A DNA stretch of 64,000 bases from Toxonevra muliebris. Its lineage: Eukaryota; Arthropoda; Insecta; Diptera; Pallopteridae. Positions 22,157 through 32,815 of this stretch are shown piece by piece (position 1 is the first letter of the stretch; the number at the start of each line of letters is the position of its first letter). The stretch spans positions 20,301,224 through 20,365,223 of the forward strand of contig OY829330.1 of assembly GCA_963691655.1 (NCBI GenBank), in the 5' to 3' direction. The notes beneath the pieces were generated by a model. It ran no database searches. It saw only the letters and a program-made list of their open reading frames with translations, and had not been told where the DNA came from. A program made the translations under genes and the position numbers.

Positions 22157-24789
22157 TTAGCCTTCTGTGTATATTGTTTCATTGCAAAGGGATGGAGCTT
22201 TAGTATTAATATGGTGATGTAGCCTTTTTGCGTGCTTAGCAGCGATAAGATTTATGATATCTGCGACTTTACGTATGCATAGGTCTCTATGTAGATCGTC
22301 GTTCCTTACATACCACGGAGCGTTAACGATGCCTCGAAGCACCTTGTTTTGAAAACGCTGGATAACTTCAACGTTGGAGTTTGCAGTACATCCCCATAAT
22401 TGGATTCCGTACGTTCAGACTGGTTTTAAAATTTAGTTGTAAATCGTAATTTTGTTTTGTACCGACAGTTTTGATTTTCTGCCGATAAGCCAATTTAGTT
22501 TTTGCAGTTTAATGTTCAGTTCTGAGGCTTTAATTTTTATGTGCTCCTTCCATTTAAGCTTGTCATCTAAGGTCATGCCCAGATACTTTGCGTTGTTGGC
22601 ATATGGGACGGTGACTGATGCTATATTTATTGGTTTGTATGAAATCTTCTTGTTTGTAAAGTTAACATGGATCGATTTCGTTTTGTTAAGTTTTATTCTC
22701 CACTTTTTGGTCCAATTTACTACCTCATCAACCGATGCTTGAAGTTTTACGGTCGATTCATGCTCGTTAACACCCACAGATAATATTCAAGTATCATCCG
22801 CAAAGGTTGCTATTTTACTGGTCCTTGGAACTGCAAGATCAGCAGTATAGAGCAAGTATAATACTGGTCCAAGAATACTGCCTTGTGGAACACCGGCATT
22901 AAATTTTCTAATATTGGAATACGACTGGCCTTGCTTAATACGGAAGAAACGTTCGTTTATGTACGATTTAAGAAGATCAGTGAACTGTATCGGAAGTGAT
23001 ATTTTTAGCTTGTTAATCAGGCCCTCATGCCAGACTTTATCAAAAGCCTGCGCCACATCTAGAAATATTGCGGAACAGACATATCTTTTTTCAAAAGCTT
23101 CTTCAGTCGTATGGACTATTCTATGTATTTGATCAATGGTTGAATGTTTTTCTCTAAATCCAAATTGATGGGAAGTTATGAGTTTCTTGAGTGTAATTAC
23201 TTCTTTCAGCCGTTTGTCACATAGTTTTCCAAATAATTTTCCCAGCAATGGAAGTAAAGATATCGGTCGATAGGAAGTTCCTTCATTAGGGGTTTTTCCT
23301 GGTTTTGGAATCATTATGATTTCAGAAATTTTCCATTGTAATGGTACATATTTCAGATTATTGCATTCATAATCGCTGTCAGCTTAAGCAGAGCATTGTG
23401 TGGGATGTTTTTGAGAACTTCAGCGGTTATCAAGCCAAATCCAGGCCTTTTTTTAGTCTTCAGTTTACAGATTTGTACTTTTATTTCGTCTGAAGTAAAC
23501 AGTTGAATTTCAGTGAACTCTTGAACAGTTGAGGGTGGTATGATACAATGTGTATTTTCATAAGGTTGAAAGATACCTTCTAAATGTTGTGCGAAGACCT
23601 CGGCCTTTTCAAAATCCGTTTTTGCCCAAACTTGGGAGTTGTTTAAATGTTTAATAGGAGGATTATAACGAATGGGCTTCTTCAAGTTTACAGTCGCTTT
23701 CCATAGAGAATAGTCTGTATTTTTGTTTGTTGAGAGGTTTTGTATTTTAGAACTTAGTGTCCTGTTTTTATGTTCATTTATTTTGTCTTTGAGCATTTTA
23801 GATATATGGTTGAGTTCGGTTTTCAAAGGTGGAAATCTTGTTGTTTGCCATTTCCATCTAACTTTCCTTTTCTCAGTGAGGAAGTCCAGAATATCCTTCG
23901 GATATCGTTGTGGAAAAAGCTTTTGTTTAATAGCAGGTGTGTTTATCCAAGCAGCTTGTTGTATTTGCGTTGTCAGCTTTATTGTTTCGTTTTCAATATC
24001 TTCAACGTTGTTGATTTGATCGCCAATATCTACGTACATATTGAGCTTGTGTTTGAAGAAATCCCAGTCTGTGTATTTGTTTGAGTGCGTGCAGCAGATG
24101 TCGATGTCTTTTAGTTCACCGTCAATGGTAACGAAAATTGGTGAGTGATATGAATTAAGATCTAAGCTGTCTTCAACAGTTATCATATAGTCTGGTATTT
24201 GTTTGACGATAAAGAAGTCGATTAAGTCGGGGTTTTTATTGGGATCGGTTGGCCAATAGGTAGGATTTCCTGCAGATATAATTTGGCAGCCAAGCTCTTC
24301 TGTGGCTTTCCATAGTTCTCGGTCTTTTGTTGTATTCAGACGGGAGCCCCAATTAATATGCTTAGCGTTAAAGTCTCCTCCAGTAATAAATCTTCCTTTC
24401 TAGCTCTCGAGAAATTGTTTATACTGCTCTGATTTAATGTTGTGCCTTGGTGGACTATACAGTGCAGTCACCGACAGGTCATGTCTAAACAAACTAATAC
24501 TAACTGCTGTAGCTCGAAATTCAGCGGAACTCACTTTTTCTTCTTCGTGGTGTTTTATTGTTTTCTTTACGATTACTGCACTGGCTCTTCTAGCATTATT
24601 TAATGGATGATTTGAGCAATAGACTTCATAGTTATGAAAGGTAGTATAAATTTCCGTAGTTAAATGTGTCTCAGAAATCAGATATATATCAATTTGTTCT
24701 TTGTTTAACAGTAATTCAAGCTCATGTCTATGTTTTAAGATACCATTTGAGTTCCAAGACATTATTCCAACCTTGCTTCTACTTGACAT
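22157..24789 (-). pseudogene. Jockey J1 ORF2: endonuclease and reverse transcriptase, multiply broken
   Basis: The start ATG (24789) overlaps the last 11 bases of ORF1. The endonuclease shows MSWNSNGIL, ISETHL and GGDFNAKH. Its SDH triad reads SYH (LNSYHSPIF), a lost catalytic residue. The reverse transcriptase shows SYRPISLLPLLGKLF, HQFGFREKHST, FLDVAQAFDKVW, AGVPQGSILGPVLY and FADD. Breaks are an in-frame TAG at 24400-24402, a one-base frameshift near 23355, a TGA directly after FADDT near 22787, and a TAA and TGA near 22415-22435. The C-terminus ends at 22157. No RNase H is present, as expected for Jockey. Clearly inactive. Confidence 0.88.
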
Positions 24790-25327
24790 TTACAGCTCTT
24801 TCAAGTTTTTCTATGCGATTAAGCAAAATCTTGTTGAAAGATGTTTGCTCATCTAGCTTATGCAGTATTTGAGACATTGCATCTTCTTTCTTCCCTGGCA
24901 TTATTTTCCGGTAGCGATTTCAGCAAACGTTATACCACTTTGAGCATGCGAAGATTGAGCAGTTATTACCGACTTTTTTGCTATTATTTCTTTTCGACTA
25001 TTAATACTTTTGTGACGTAGTTTTTGGAGCTCCTTAGTAACCTGGCAACCTCTGTAGCTTGCTGGGTGGTTTTGACCGCAGTTGCAACATTTGGGCAATT
25101 CGTTGTCCTTTTTAGCGCATTCGATTGTAGTGTGATCTCCAGCGCATTTCACGCATTTTGTTGGTTTGTAGCAATAATTTTAAGTTTGCATAAATCCTTG
25201 ACAGGTTCTGCACTGCGGAATTAATTTTGAGGGTTTTAAAGGTTCAATTTTGACAATTGTTTTAAGAATATGCTTGATCTCGTATATTTTTTTGATATCT
25301 TCGGTGGGATCAAAACACAATAAGAAC
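24779..25327 (-). pseudogene. Jockey J1 ORF1, C-terminal half with zinc knuckles
   Basis: From the cut point the frame reads FLLCFDPTEDIKK (start of the conserved block before the knuckles), CRTCQGFMQT with a damaged first knuckle, CVKCAGDHTTIEC and CCNCGQNHPASYRGC. A frameshift near 24901 precedes a helical tail (QILHKLDEQTSFNK) that ends at the TAG at 24779-24781, overlapping the ORF2 start. The protein binds LINE RNA. Its N-terminal half is at 32453-32815. Confidence 0.8.
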
Positions 25328-25672
25328 ATTAGACTGTATCAGAAAAAAAAGTGCGCCGTACACTTTCGAATCTAAATTATTTTTGCAAGGCAATTTCGAA
25401 AAAAAATTTTTTTTATTTTTGACCGAACGTAGGGGTCGCCTTTTTAAATTTTTCGTTATATCTTCGGCATTAACAGTCGGATCTTAAAGTATGATAAATC
25501 GATGTTTTTGACTCAATGAGACCAATTTTTTCTCTTCAGAAGTCATTGACCTCAAGTACACCGTTCTAGTATTTATCCATCAGATCTCAGTTCTTATCAC
25601 CATAATGCACCACCCTAACATTAAACTTTTGATAAGAAAGTTTTTCGATATTTCCAGCAGAAGTATTTTAAA
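25328..25672 (+). repeat. Left terminal inverted repeat of the 7.1-kb element
   Basis: It matches the reverse complement of 32078-32448 along its length with scattered differences. Shared landmarks include CGAATCTAAATTATTT, GCAAGGCAATTTCG, the CCTACGTTCGGTC complement, GACTTCTGAA and GGAAATATCGAA. It is AT-rich with no coding content. Confidence 0.85.
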
Positions 25673-26452
25673 CAAATTTGGAGGATTCGAGAGGCTGTCG
25701 TTAGCCAGCGCGCTGTGCTAATGGCGCCGGGCCTCTCGCTGGCCAATCTTTCATCGCATTCTTCGGTATGAATGGCTCGAACCATACGATACAAATAAAG
25801 CTGGTCGCCTCGAACATTCTATTCTCAAACCACCGAGCGTTTTGTTCATGTAGTACATGAATCTGGCATGGCTGTCACCGATGAACAACGCATGGGCCAC
25901 ATTTTATCTAAACTCGAAAGCCGCCAAAAATACAGCCAACTTGAATCACGTCGAAATATGATCGATTAAAGTATCCATCATTTGATTTTACTTTTATTTT
26001 TTTAATTCATGTTGTTTGGCATTCAAGTTGGCTTGGCAACCCTGTTCGAATAAGAAATATCTTTTAAGTTGTCTGTGAACAAAAATTAGATTTAAAGTGA
26101 AAACTGAAAATTCAAAGTCGAGTTCATAACCAATCTAAAGCACAAATACTAGTGCATTTGAGGATATTGAAGTTGGCTATTCCCTGCCGTAAGTTTTGCT
26201 ATACCACTGCTTGAAGTTCTACTGGCGAGTGGCGCAAATCAACCAAGTCAGGATTCGACTTTGCCCACTGTTATGCTTGTGCGTTAACATATCTATATTC
26301 AACGAAAAACTTTACTCACAAAAGCTTGTATTGAAGCTTTAAAAGCTAAACGATCGAATTAGCAGAGACAAAAACCTTAACCTAAAGTTCAGCATCCTGT
26401 CAATAAACAAGGTGCTGCCACACTGAGGGGATAAAAATACCAGACATTAAAA
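25673..26452. other. Unassigned sequence, including a GC-richer structured island, inside the 7.1-kb element
   Basis: At about 25690-25740 nested inverted repeats (CGAGAGGC with GCCTCTCG, TTAGC with GCTAA, GCCAGCG with CGCTGGC) could form a hairpin. From about 25815 to 25970 one plus frame is open (RFVHVVHESGMAVTDEQRMG and onward), but I recognise no family. The remainder up to 26452 is probably the 5' untranslated region of the Jockey piece that follows. Confidence 0.45.
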
Positions 26453-28478
26453 ATGACCCCACCACCAGGTGCGGGTAATTCAACTAATGAAAATCTACCT
26501 TTAAATGTGGATGATCCAGCTATGGATACAAGGAATGAAGTATCCAACAGAGATCTTGTAAATAAACTCAACGATTTAGAAATTCTATGTGGAAAATTAA
26601 AAAGTGAAATCACTGCTCTGCAATCAGAAAATGCTCAACTAAAAAATGAGAAAATTGTCTGTAAATCTTTTACAGTTGAAAAAATTATCGGAAGTACACC
26701 ATTAAATTATGAAACTAATGAAGAGGAGCTATCTCGAGAAACGGATTGGATTCTTAAGAAAAGAAGACCAAGTAAGAAGCGCAAAGCAGACTCTTCACCA
26801 GTGTACAAAATGGTTGCATGTTATTTGACGTAATCGTGGGTTCGTGAGTAAATTTCGGCGGTAGAATTGTCAATGCGTTAAGTTTTAGCTGTGGACTGTA
26901 TGATTAATGAAGATGAGAGAAATGTGGTTAATTGTAATAAGAATGACGACTTTGCGGAAGCTAAGTCTGCATGAGGAAAATTATGGAAAATTAATAGGAT
27001 ACTTGTTTATACAGAGGATTCCTGGTGTGGTGAAGTCCGTAACGAAATGAAAAGCGATTCGGTTAATATAATTCAAGTAAGGTTTAATAAGATGTAATGA
27101 ACTTGTTAAAGTACAGCAAGCAATGATAATGATGATGAATAAAATAATGAAATTAACAATTGGAGTTAAATTTATGATGAGATACTGATCAAGATCGAAT
27201 GAATCTTCATGATACCTTGGTTAAGGTCACGAAGGATCGTTGCTGACATTCAGCTTACAAAAGAAGAAAGATAAATTAATTCACAATAAAAAGTTAAGAT
27301 TCTGTTCAAGCATTAAGATAGATTACATATAAATTCAGTTTAGTTAGAAACTTAATATAAATTAACAAAATGAATTCAGTGGTGGTTTTGAATGCGATGT
27401 GCATTTAAACAACCAGAAATAAAAATATCTGAACAATCAAGTGCAGTTCCAAAACAAGGCAACTCATTAATAAATGACCAAAAACTGTCTAATAAAGTGC
27501 ACCGCCCACCTCCAATCATAATTAACAACTTTACGGATTACAAAAATGTATACCAACTACTAATTACAGAAGCTAAAAATAAGTTCCTAATTAAACTTCT
27601 CAATAACGGCGCTTATAAAGTAAGAACATTCGATGCGGATGACTATCGGTCAGTAACGAAAATACTAACAAAAGAAAACATTCCCTGGCATAGCTATGAA
27701 AATAAACAGTCAAGACCCATTAAAGTAATGGCCAAAAATCTTCATCACTCATGTGATATAGAATCAATAATCTGTGATTTGAAATCGCAGGGTCTCAATG
27801 CTCTAAACGCTATCAATAAATTAAAGTGGAAGACCAAAGAGCCGCTCGATATGTTTCTCCTAATATTTGATCCGTCAGAAGATATAAAAAAATATATGAA
27901 ATTCAAAGTATTCTATGCACTATTGTCAAAATTGAGCCGCTAAAAACTTCAAAGCTTATACCACAATGTAAAAATTGTCAATCCTTTGGGCATACAAACA
28001 ACTTTTGTGGAAAGCCTACAAGATGTGTTAAATATACAGGAAAGCACTCAACCGCCGAGTGTAATAAACCTGAAAACGAAAATCCAAAATGTTGCAATTG
28101 TGGCGAGTCTCATCCTGCTAGCTATCGGGGGTGCATTGTTGCCAGAGAATTGCAGAAGATTAGGGCTAAAAATGGCACGCATGAAAATAAATCTAATAGA
28201 AAAAAAGAAGATCAAATGAACATACAAACTATGGAGCCTGTAACTGTAGCAAAAAAAAAGCACAAAACCTCAACGTACTCAATAGTCAAATACAGAAGGC
28301 CTCTTTTGCTCATGTTGTCAAGTTATCTCAACCAAGTAGCGCCAAAAGTACCGATACTTTATCAATTATCCTACACAGAAAAGAAAATATTGGTAAATCT
28401 AAACGAAAAGATCGTTTAAAAACGAGCCAACCTACAACGGAAGTAAATATAAATGATATAAAATTGTTGCTTTACTGA
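26453..28478 (+). pseudogene. Jockey copy J2 ORF1, broken
   Basis: The N-terminus (26453-26833) has a coiled-coil-like stretch (LVNKLNDLEILCGKLKSEI) and a basic patch KKRRPSKKRK. About 550 bp that do not read as ORF1 follow (26834-27391). The frame resumes with PPPIIINNFTDYKN and the conserved block WHSYENKQSRPIKVM and MFLLIFDPSEDIKK. After a frameshift near 27910 come the knuckles CKNCQSFGHTNNFC, a damaged CVKYTGKHSTAEC (second cysteine replaced by tyrosine) and CCNCGESHPASYRGC. The frame then runs to about 28478. It is the same family as J1 but a divergent copy, in the opposite orientation. Confidence 0.8.
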
Positions 28479-30142
28479 AATAAGCTGTTTACCTACTTAC
28501 ACAAAATTGTTGACGAACAATTTTTTATTGTTAAATAACCATTTTTTTTTTGTAATATTACCTACTAATAAAATTGTATTGTTACCACTGAAAATTGTTA
28601 AATAACTATTTTATTGGTAATATTACCATTTTTTTTTTTTTGGTATTCCTACTGAAATTTATTTAATAAAACCGCTACATAAATTTATTTTAATTATTTT
28701 TTTTTATTATAAATAATATAAAGTTTTACATAGTTGTGCAATGCTAAGAAGTTTTATACTTAGTTTTACATATATTTACACACATAAATATTATACAATA
28801 TCACATTTAATTAATAATAAAAAGTAGTAAGTAAAATGGTTAATATATTTCTGGCCTAATATAGTGTTTTTTATTAGGAGGAAGATATTTATGAATTGGC
28901 AATATAAAGAATACGGTCAAATATAAAATATAATATTTCTTTGTATTTTTTACAACTGAAAAAGATTGAAAATGATTCGAAAATTTGTATAGATCTTAAT
29001 TTCTCTTTGATTTGCTTCAAATCTTAAACACCATAAATGTAAAAAAAAAGAAATGGTTATTGAAATCGGAACACAATTTTAATATTTGAAATATTTTAGC
29101 AAACTTAACATTGTTGGATATGTTCTATCCCCGGTAAATTTATCGAGAAAAATAACTTTTGGACAAACATTCAAAACTGTGAACTATACTTTGGATACTT
29201 CAAATTTAAGCCCTGAAGCAAATATTAAATGAAATAACGAAATTTGTCAGTTCGTACTTTACCACGTCATAATAAATATAGAATTTACTATACAACTTAT
29301 TTTGAGAGTCCTTGATGGTGCTTCTTGAACGCAATTTGAAACTGCCTGGTTTCCTTTTAATACACGGGCGAAAAAAATAATGTAGGATAAGGCCAACATA
29401 TACATCTTTGCCAGCATCTGTTTGAATAAAATTTATGTTGATAAACAAATTAAATAAAAATATTTTCTTTCTTATATTACCTGACTTATTTATATTTTTT
29501 AAAAGATGCAAATTTTGATAATATTTAATATTTCGATAAAGCAGTTTGAAGTCTATGTCAACCTGTAGAAATAAATTGTTTTAAAAAGTTTTTAATATCA
29601 ATAAGGTAATTAAGAAAGAAAAAAAACGTACAAGGTTGTGTCTCAGAGTTTAAATAAAATTATAGATATATCCTTCCTCCTCTTCCAAAAGTTTTCCTTC
29701 AATTGTCTTCAACATTGCTCCAAGGTGCATCAAATGTTTGCAGCCATTCAAAGGCACTTAATACCTCTGAAACGAATATTTGCAGAGAAAATTATAAAAA
29801 AGCATAACTGTAACCAAAAGCAAAATATACTTTAATGCATATGTCAATGTTTTTAAATTATACTTTAATTAAAGTATACCTTTAAGCTCTTCATATCATA
29901 GTTCAATATCGTATGCTACTTTGTACACAAAATAATAACCCGGACATTAGATACCTTTCTCTTCAACAGGATTCGTTTTAAGTGACTCACAAGTATATAT
30001 GAAGATGGCAGTTATTAGAAACCAATAGTTCTGGAGCACAGAATACGAAAAATATCATCTTTCACTCAGAACAAAATATCATATAAATATTTGAAAGAAA
30101 TTATAAAAAATATTTAAAAGATAAATTGCACACTAAATAGTA
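28479..30142. other. AT-rich unassigned DNA inside the 7.1-kb element
   Basis: Two imperfect copies of a roughly 50-bp phrase (TTGTTAAATAAC.ATTTT then TAATATTACC) lie near 28521-28570 and 28591-28650. A perfect 20-bp palindrome TATACTTTAATTAAAGTATA sits near 29860. Short open frames at 29206-29511 and 29638-29835 show no known domain and look random for this base composition. Confidence 0.4.
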
Positions 30143-30455
30143 GGTTAGGTTAGGTTGGAGTGGCTGTCGAGAGACACACTTAGGCCTGAACGGCCCATTG
30201 TGATACCACATAGTTGGACCTACAGTTTAACGCCGATTCCGAATGGCGGTGTGGCAATTTTTTATCGGCTTGGTGGTTTTGCCATTACCAACCAATGTGT
30301 GTACTTGTACACTATCTTATAATTTTCATACACTTCATATTGATTGTGAATATAAGAAAGTAATGAAAATTAACCACCAGACGAAGACGGGAATCGAACC
30401 CGAACCTCCCAGATGAAAGTCTAGTGCACTATCCACTAGGCTATCGAGGTCGTCG
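30143..30455 (-). mobile_element. tRNA-derived SINE, copy 1 (full length)
   Basis: Read on the minus strand, the head has an A-box-like TAGCCTAGTGGATAGTGCA and a consensus B box GGTTCGATTCC, the internal RNA polymerase III promoter of tRNA-derived SINEs. A unique body of about 180 bp follows, then the tail GTATCACAATGGGCC ending in CCAACCTAACCTAAC. A perfect 9-bp duplication TAAATAGTA flanks it (30134-30142 and 30456-30464). The tail matches the end of LINE B fragment 2. Confidence 0.88.
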
Positions 30456-30464
30456 TAAATAGTA

Positions 30465-30874
30465 AAATTCCTTAAATTCAACAGTTATCCGCTATCGTAT
30501 GTCTACTAGTTACACTTGTAACTTTGGTTCAATTGAAGTTCTAAGCGGTGGGCTCATGTGTAGCATGTTGGAACTGTGCCATAGCGTACTATGTCCTTTA
30601 GGCCGCGAACTCAATGACCGAATATAGACTACCGAACCTTACAGCAAACTGAAGATAATTTTCAAGGTTATTGTTGTGTGTGCAATTAGGTACCAATTTT
30701 AAACATATGTACTTAACAATTTCATATTTCTGTGCTCTTCAACTATGCTATGGGTATTCAAAACCTGGTGTATTTGCTCTTATATACTCTCTAATGTACT
30801 GTTGATAAATTTTGTATTTGTATTTATTGTATTATTTATTTACATATTTTTATATTAAGTACCTATGTATTTAT
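30465..30874. other. Unassigned DNA between the SINE and the Jockey J2 ORF2 piece
   Basis: No domain or repeat was recognised. The first 60-70 bases of the frame starting at 30812 are AT-rich, Tyr/Leu-rich low complexity and not Jockey protein. Confidence 0.4.
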
Positions 30875-32077
30875 AAAATTGAAAAAAACTCATTACAAGA
30901 GCAAAAACTTCAAAGACAACTACTTTTTAATAAATTATATGAGTATAAAATCAGCCACAAATTAAAAACTTCAATACATGAGTTTAAAAATAATAACTTT
31001 AATCGCCTATTATTTGATGTAACATGTGATAAAACTACAGATTCCTCGTTATGGAAAGCTGCAAAGAACCTGAATCAGCAGGTGAAACACATTGCCCTAG
31101 TCAAAACAAATGAAAACACATGGGTGAAAACAAATTTAGAAAAAGCAAGACTGTTTGCTCAACATCTTAAAAAAACGTTCACACCAAATGATGGAAATGA
31201 AGTCATATTAGATGATGAACCTTGGATCGATTTCAATGCAGTTATTCCGATAGTCACCTTTAGGGAGGTTACTAAAGAAATTCATAAATTAAAACTCAAA
31301 AAATCACCAGGTTTTGACCTAATCTCATCAGAAGTATTGCGGCATCTACCGAAAAACATTATTCTATCCTTAGTGCATATAATGAATTCATGCTTTCGGC
31401 TGAAATATGTTCCTATATATTGGAAAGTGGCTGAAGTAATCATGATACTAAAGTCTGGCAAGCCACCCCATGATATGACTTCGTACAAACCAATAACCCT
31501 ATTACCACTTCTTTCTAAACTGTTTGAAAGGTTACTCTTAAACCGGCTAAAACCTGTCATTGAAAGTAGAAATCTGGTGCCCACTCATCAATTTGGATTC
31601 AGAAGTAATCACTCAACGATCAACCAGGTTCATAGGATAGTTCATATCATTGAGGAGGCACTAGAAAAAAAGAAAGTGTGCTCTGCTGTGTTCTTGGACG
31701 TATCCCAAGCTTTCGATAAGGTGTGGACTGATGCGAAACTAAATAAGCAGCTACCACAGCAGTATTGCGAAATAATTGCCTCCTATCTCTAAGAAATATT
31801 TTTCCGAATCAAACATGAAGATGCTTACTCTGATTTGCAAGAAATAAATGCAGGTGTACCTCGAGGAAGTATCCTTGGACCACTGCTTTACACATTATTC
31901 ACAAGCGATTTACCTCTTCAAAACATCCATATAACCGCGACTTTTGCGGATGACACAGCGCTTCTTTCAGAAGGAGAAGCAATAGATGAAACCACAGTTA
32001 AGCTACAATCAGCGGTAAATGACGTTGCAAACAACTGGGCACGCAAATGGCGTGTCAAATTAAACAATAGTAAATCA
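30875..32077 (+). pseudogene. Jockey copy J2 ORF2, central reverse-transcriptase piece
   Basis: The frame begins after the endonuclease (SLWKAAKNLNQQVKH, KSPGFDLISSEVL). It contains the RT blocks SYKPITLLPLLSKLFERL, HQFGFRSNHSTINQ, FLDVSQAFDKVW with a catalytic aspartate, AGVPRGSILGPLLY and FADDTALLS. One in-frame TAA lies at 31790-31792. It stops abruptly after WRVKLNNSKST, where the right terminal inverted repeat starts, so thumb and C-terminus are missing. The endonuclease is also missing. This is a captured internal fragment, not a normal 5'-truncated LINE copy. Confidence 0.85.
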
Positions 32078-32448
32078 ACAATACTTCTTCTGGAAATATC
32101 GAAGATTTTTCTTAGCAAAAATTTAATGTTTATTTGAGAGCTTTGATTTTCTGACATTAGGGTGGTAAGAACTAAGTTCTGATGGGTAAATACTAAAACG
32201 GTGTACTTGAGGTCAATGACTTCTGAAAAGAAAAAATTGGTCTCCTTGAGTCAAAAACATCGATATATCCTACTTTAAGATCCGACTGTTAATGTCGAAG
32301 ATATAACGAAAAATTTAAAAGGCGACCCCTACGTTCGGTCAAAAAAAAAAGAAATTTTTTTTCGAAATTGCCTTGCACAAATAATTTAGATTCGAAGGTG
32401 TACGGTGCACTTTTTCTTTTTTTTACCTGTAAGGTGGTACGGTCTAAT
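32078..32448 (-). repeat. Right terminal inverted repeat of the 7.1-kb element
   Basis: This is the inverted partner of 25328-25672. Its inner edge abuts the truncated Jockey J2 reverse transcriptase at an ACTTCT.CTGGAAATATCG phrase that is also the inner edge of the left repeat. Its outer end is GGTACGGTCTAAT, followed by GAAC. Confidence 0.85.
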
Positions 32449-32452
32449 GAAC

Positions 32453-32815
32453 ATAATGAGAAGAGCTTTAGTGTTCCATTTCAATTTTCTGAAGGCACTT
32501 ACGGCTTTTAAACCTTTCTTTTGAAGATCTTCGACAATTTGTTCTGACTCGCAAGTATGGTGCAGGTCTTTGACCATAACTCGAATTTGTCTAGTTTGTT
32601 TGTTTTCGCAGGAGTGCCATGCTAGTTTCGATTGCGATAGTTTACCCGTAATTATTCTATAATCAGAGCTATCGAACAAATTTATTTTAAATTGATCTTT
32701 TCCAATAAGTTTTATGGAATAACTAAGTTTTACATTATCTTTTAGCAAGTTAGAAATTTTCTGATGACTTGTGTCTCCACCGGAAATAATTACACTAGTT
32801 TATAGCCAATTTGTG
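32453..32815 (-). pseudogene. Jockey J1 ORF1, N-terminal part
   Basis: On the minus strand the segment reads NLLKDNVKLSYSIKLIGKDQ, then FDSSDYRIITGKLS, AWHSCENKQTRQIRVMVKDL and LKWNTKALLIMF. This parallels the J2 protein at 27515-27860 block by block. It runs exactly into the J1 C-terminal part at 25327 when the 7.1-kb element is left out. Upstream it is cut by the palindromic element starting near 32804. Confidence 0.82.

Larger units (their letters stand above)
22157..25327 (-). mobile_element. Jockey copy J1, 3' portion (continues at 32453)
   Basis: The minus strand carries the C-terminal half of ORF1 and all of ORF2 of a Jockey-clade LINE. At 25327 the ORF1 frame is cut by the 7.1-kb inverted-repeat element. 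It resumes at 32453 in the same frame and at the same codon, once one copy of the 4-bp GAAC duplication is discounted. No poly(A) tail is evident at the 3' end. Confidence 0.85.
25328..32448. mobile_element. 7.1-kb composite element with about 350-bp terminal inverted repeats, inserted in Jockey J1
   Basis: The ends ATTAGACTGTATCAG (25328) and, inverted, ATTAGACCGTACCAC (ending 32448) begin inverted repeats of roughly 345 and 370 bp. Both flanks carry GAAC (25324-25327 and 32449-32452), a candidate 4-bp target duplication. Removing the element joins the J1 ORF1 frame exactly. Inside are plus-strand Jockey pieces, a SINE and unassigned AT-rich DNA. No transposase was recognised, so the element is probably non-autonomous and its superfamily is unknown. 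Confidence 0.8.

Noticed and set aside
30380..30455. Possible tRNA gene
   Set aside because: A and B boxes are present but the sequence is the head of a repeated SINE and does not close into a clean tRNA acceptor stem.
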